A stretch of DNA of 17,996 nucleotides, taken from contig CAZHNG010000114.1 in assembly GCA_964533785.1 (NCBI GenBank), positions 1 through 17,996 on the forward strand. The letters run 5' to 3'. The position numbers were made by a program, and so were the translations under genes. The notes under the pieces are model-generated. The model worked only from the letters and a program-made list of their open reading frames with translations, ran no database searches and was not told where the DNA came from. The DNA comes from JANQRV01 sp964533785 (GTDB lineage: Bacteria > Bacteroidota > Bacteroidia > Chitinophagales > Saprospiraceae). This document shows, in pieces, positions 15,043-17,996 of the stretch. Numbering within the stretch: position 1 is the stretch's first letter; the number at the start of each line of letters is the position of its first letter.

Positions 15043-17949
15043 ATGAAACATAGATTCATTATAGGAGCTGGAGGATCTCAATTCACGCTCTTCCTTTTAG
15101 CATTATCGCTATTGTTCCTCTCATTTATTAATTCTTCTATCCATAAACGGGACAGTGAAGTCCATCCTGAAAATGCAGGTAGTACTAGTCCTTTAGAGGA
15201 AGGCGTATTGATCAGAACGGAACCTGCCTTTCCGACTAAGTTAGATGACATAACGGTATATTTTGACGCACGAGAGGGGAATGGAGCACTGGCAGGTTTT
15301 ACCGGAAATGTTTACGCTCATACGGGAGTGATAACTAATTTTAGTACCGGGCCATCAGATTGGAAATACGTAGTAGCTGATTGGGCTACTGATGATCCAA
15401 AGGTGCTTATGAACAGAGAAAGTCAGGATATTTATACCATCAGCTACAACATCCAGGAGTTCTATGGTTTGGCACCGGGTGAAGAGGTTTTGCAATTGGC
15501 GTTTGTTTTTAGAAATATTGATGGTACTATCGTAGGACGAGATACGGATGGTTCGGATATTTTTACCCCCGTCTTTCCTTTAGATGCCGGCATATTAATC
15601 ACCCTGAACTCCCCCCAGGAAGAGGAAATTATTTTTGAAGGAGAAAGCTTGCAGGTGGATGTGCAGCTGAATGAAACTGCTAATTTAATTATTGAAGATA
15701 ATGGTCAGGAACTTTTCAATGCCGTTACCGATCAGGCTGATTTTGTAATCTCCCCGGAAACGTCGGGTGAACATAACCTATTAATAACAGCTTTCAACGA
15801 AACTGACACGACTACATTAACAACCCGGTACTTTGTTATTGAGGCGAACCCGGTTTTACAAGATCCTCCGGAAGGAACCCGTAATGGTATGAACTACAAC
15901 GACGAATCCTATATTTTTCAACTCCATGCACCGGGGAAAAACAACGTTTTTTTCTTATGTCCAGCCAATGGTTTCCAGTTTGAGGAAGAGTTTTTAATGA
16001 ATCAATCCCTTGACGGATCAAGGTTTTGGATTGAACTGCCGCGATCGGTTTTTGCAGAAGGAAATAATACTTATCAATATTTGGTTGATGGAAATATTAC
16101 CATAGCCGATCCCTATTCAACCGTCGTTCTAGATCCTGTTCATGATGAATTTGTCGACCGGAGGGTGTTGGAAGAATTACCTTCCTATCCGGAGGGAGCC
16201 TCGGGAGTTGTTACGGTATTCGATCTCGAAAAGGAAGGATATAACTGGGAAAATGAGGATTTTTTAAGACCTGCCAAAACCGATTTGGTAATTTATGAGT
16301 TACTGATCCGTGATTTTTTGGAAGATCACAGTTACCAATCTTTGATCGATACATTGGATTACCTGGAACGATTAGGCATAAACGCGATTGAGTTAATGCC
16401 TATCCATGAGTTTGAAGGCAATATCAGTTGGGGATATAACCCTTCCTATCATTTGGCGGTTGATAAATACTATGGATCGCGGAATGAGCTGAAACAGTTT
16501 ATTGACGAAGCTCATGGAAGAGGTATTGCCGTTATTCTGGACGTCGTTTTTAATCATGCATTTAGCCAAAGCCCGTTAGTACAGTTGTATTGGAATCCGG
16601 TTAATTCAAGGCCGAGTGCAGATAATCCTTGGTTCAATACAACGCCGCGTCATCCATTCAATGTGGGATATGATTTCAACCATGAATACGAAGGAACAAG
16701 GCAATGGGTTAAAAGAAACCTAGAGCAGTGGATCGAAGAATATCATTTTGACGGATTCCGGTTTGATTTATCCAAAGGGCTAACTCAGAATTTTACAGGT
16801 AATGATGCCGGCGCATTTTCTCGTTATGATGCCGCAAGAGTAGCTATTTTAAAGGACTATACGGATTATATTTGGAGTTTGGATCCAACCGCTTACGTAA
16901 TAATGGAGCATTTTGCGGACAACCGGGAAGAAAGGGAGTTGTCAGATTACGGAATGATGCTTTGGGGTAATATGAATTTCCAATTTGCGGAAGCCGCTAT
17001 GGGCTATAACTCTGACCTGGACGGTGCTGACTATACAGACAGAGGATGGACTGACCCGCATTTGATCTCCTATATGGAAAGTCACGACGAGGAAAGGCTC
17101 ATGTTTAAAATTCAGGAATTTGGTAATAGCCGCCCGGGGTACAATACCCAGGAACTGAATACGGCTTTGCGGCGTAAGGAAGCCGCAAGTGCAATTTATT
17201 ACTCTATTCCCGGGCCCAAGATGCTCTGGCAGTTTGGAGAATTGGGGTACGACTTTTCTATTAATTATTGCACCAATGGAACCGTTAATCCCGACTGCCG
17301 GCTTGAACTGAGACCTATCCGCTGGGATTATAAATCCAACTCCAACCGTGCTCGTCTTAGGGATGTGACCGAAGCTTTGATTCGCTTGAAAATTACTTAT
17401 CCTACTTTTTCTACAACTGACTTTCAACTCGATGATAATGACCCTTTTAAGAAAAGGGTAGTACTCAATCATCCGGAGATGGACGCTTTAGCAATTGCCA
17501 ACTTCAATGTCGATCCAACGGAAATCAACCCCGGTTTTCAGTCGACGGGAACGTGGTATGAGTACTTTACAGGAGATAGTATTTTAGTCGACAATGTTAA
17601 TCAACCGCTACCTTTTCAACCCGGAGAATACCGCATATATACTTCAGCGCGCATTACACCGGCAACAAACATTATAACCAGTACTAAGGAGCGCGTGTTC
17701 CTACCATTTGAGTTATATCCAAATCCTGTAAAAGCAGGACAAAAGGCTGTGGTTGAATTTGAACCGGTGGCCGGCAATTTTGAAAACTTGGCGATCTACA
17801 CCTTGCAAGGGAAAGCTTTTCCTGTCCAGTATAACAAAAAGGGAACAAGAATTGAATTGACAGTCCCCGAACAATTATCTGCTGGTGTTTATCTCTTAAT
17901 TGGTCAAACAAAAGCAAGGAGGTTTTCCGGGAAGCTCATAATTCAATAG
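15043..17949 (+). CDS. Secreted GH13 alpha-amylase-family enzyme with type IX sorting domain
   Basis: Predicted exported alpha-glucan hydrolase (or transferase), 968 aa from the ATG at 15043. The frame opens at 14983, but only the later ATG places Lys/Arg residues right before the hydrophobic signal (about 14-30). Order: all-beta module (about 52-180) of the kind found before Bacteroidota amylases; short Ig-like module (about 185-268); CBM48-like module (about 275-375); GH13 barrel from about 415 with region I DVVFNH (500-505), region II GFRFDLSKG (571-579, nucleophile D575), region III VIMEHF (619-624, acid/base E622) and region IV YMESHDEE (677-684, D682); beta-sandwich tail. Last comes a C-terminal sorting domain (about 885-968) with FELYPNPV, as in type IX secretion cargo. 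Catalytic residues are intact. Region IV has SHD where many alpha-amylases have NHD, a change also seen in branching enzymes, so exact activity is open. No susC/susD pair is visible nearby. Confidence 0.9.
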   Translation: MKHRFIIGAGGSQFTLFLLALSLLFLSFINSSIHKRDSEVHPENAGSTSPLEEGVLIRTEPAFPTKLDDITVYFDAREGNGALAGFTGNVYAHTGVITNFSTGPSDWKYVVADWATDDPKVLMNRESQDIYTISYNIQEFYGLAPGEEVLQLAFVFRNIDGTIVGRDTDGSDIFTPVFPLDAGILITLNSPQEEEIIFEGESLQVDVQLNETANLIIEDNGQELFNAVTDQADFVISPETSGEHNLLITAFNETDTTTLTTRYFVIEANPVLQDPPEGTRNGMNYNDESYIFQLHAPGKNNVFFLCPANGFQFEEEFLMNQSLDGSRFWIELPRSVFAEGNNTYQYLVDGNITIADPYSTVVLDPVHDEFVDRRVLEELPSYPEGASGVVTVFDLEKEGYNWENEDFLRPAKTDLVIYELLIRDFLEDHSYQSLIDTLDYLERLGINAIELMPIHEFEGNISWGYNPSYHLAVDKYYGSRNELKQFIDEAHGRGIAVILDVVFNHAFSQSPLVQLYWNPVNSRPSADNPWFNTTPRHPFNVGYDFNHEYEGTRQWVKRNLEQWIEEYHFDGFRFDLSKGLTQNFTGNDAGAFSRYDAARVAILKDYTDYIWSLDPTAYVIMEHFADNREERELSDYGMMLWGNMNFQFAEAAMGYNSDLDGADYTDRGWTDPHLISYMESHDEERLMFKIQEFGNSRPGYNTQELNTALRRKEAASAIYYSIPGPKMLWQFGELGYDFSINYCTNGTVNPDCRLELRPIRWDYKSNSNRARLRDVTEALIRLKITYPTFSTTDFQLDDNDPFKKRVVLNHPEMDALAIANFNVDPTEINPGFQSTGTWYEYFTGDSILVDNVNQPLPFQPGEYRIYTSARITPATNIITSTKERVFLPFELYPNPVKAGQKAVVEFEPVAGNFENLAIYTLQGKAFPVQYNKKGTRIELTVPEQLSAGVYLLIGQTKARRFSGKLIIQ

Positions 17950-17996
17950 ACTTGTTCGGTGGGTCATGAACGAGCGAAAGCGAGGCAAATTTTATG

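Noticed and set aside
16942..17472. 176-codon minus-strand frame opposite the amylase gene
   Set aside because: It lies wholly opposite conserved GH13 coding sequence and its translation resembles no known protein; it is a shadow frame, as are the other long antisense frames.
17950..17996. Feature in the last 47 bases
   Set aside because: No gene start, hairpin or promoter can be supported in so short a tail.

Overview
The window (about 42% G+C by impression, mostly TAA stops) looks like a chromosomal segment from a Bacteroidota bacterium. Three things point there: a C-terminal type IX secretion sorting domain on a secreted amylase, promoter-like sequences of the TTTG/TANNTTTG type, and a mevalonate-pathway gene next to a serine-palmitoyltransferase-like gene. 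The genus cannot be fixed from sequence alone; a free-living member of the Saprospiria/Chitinophagia side of the phylum is plausible.

Layout. Bases 1-4684 hold a tight threonine operon: thrA (fused aspartokinase-homoserine dehydrogenase, cut by the window edge), thrB and thrC, with 2-bp gaps. Inside thrC and again just after it are two near-perfect parS (ParB-binding) palindromes 396 bp apart. This suggests that the window lies in the origin-proximal part of the chromosome. A 424-bp gap (4685-5108) carries the second parS site and a GC-rich patch. Bases 5109-11016 hold diphosphomevalonate decarboxylase, a serine-palmitoyltransferase/AONS-family enzyme and mfd, all on the + strand. The gap 11017-11551 has no gene but holds three consecutive inverted repeats, two of which look like tandem MITE-like hairpins. 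Bases 11552-13464 are a two-gene unit of ribokinase plus a GRP/ureide-permease-type transporter, probably for uptake and phosphorylation of ribose or a related compound. Bases 13571-14346 are a DUF885 pseudogene with a large internal deletion. A small predicted outer-membrane beta-barrel protein and a multidomain secreted GH13 amylase with a type IX sorting tag complete the window. All recognised genes are on the + strand.

No CRISPR array, tRNA, rRNA, phage, transposase or defence system was found. Most of the window is ordinary metabolism and repair. The items most worth a second look are the parS pair, the inverted-repeat cluster at 11034-11485 and the deletion-type DUF885 pseudogene.
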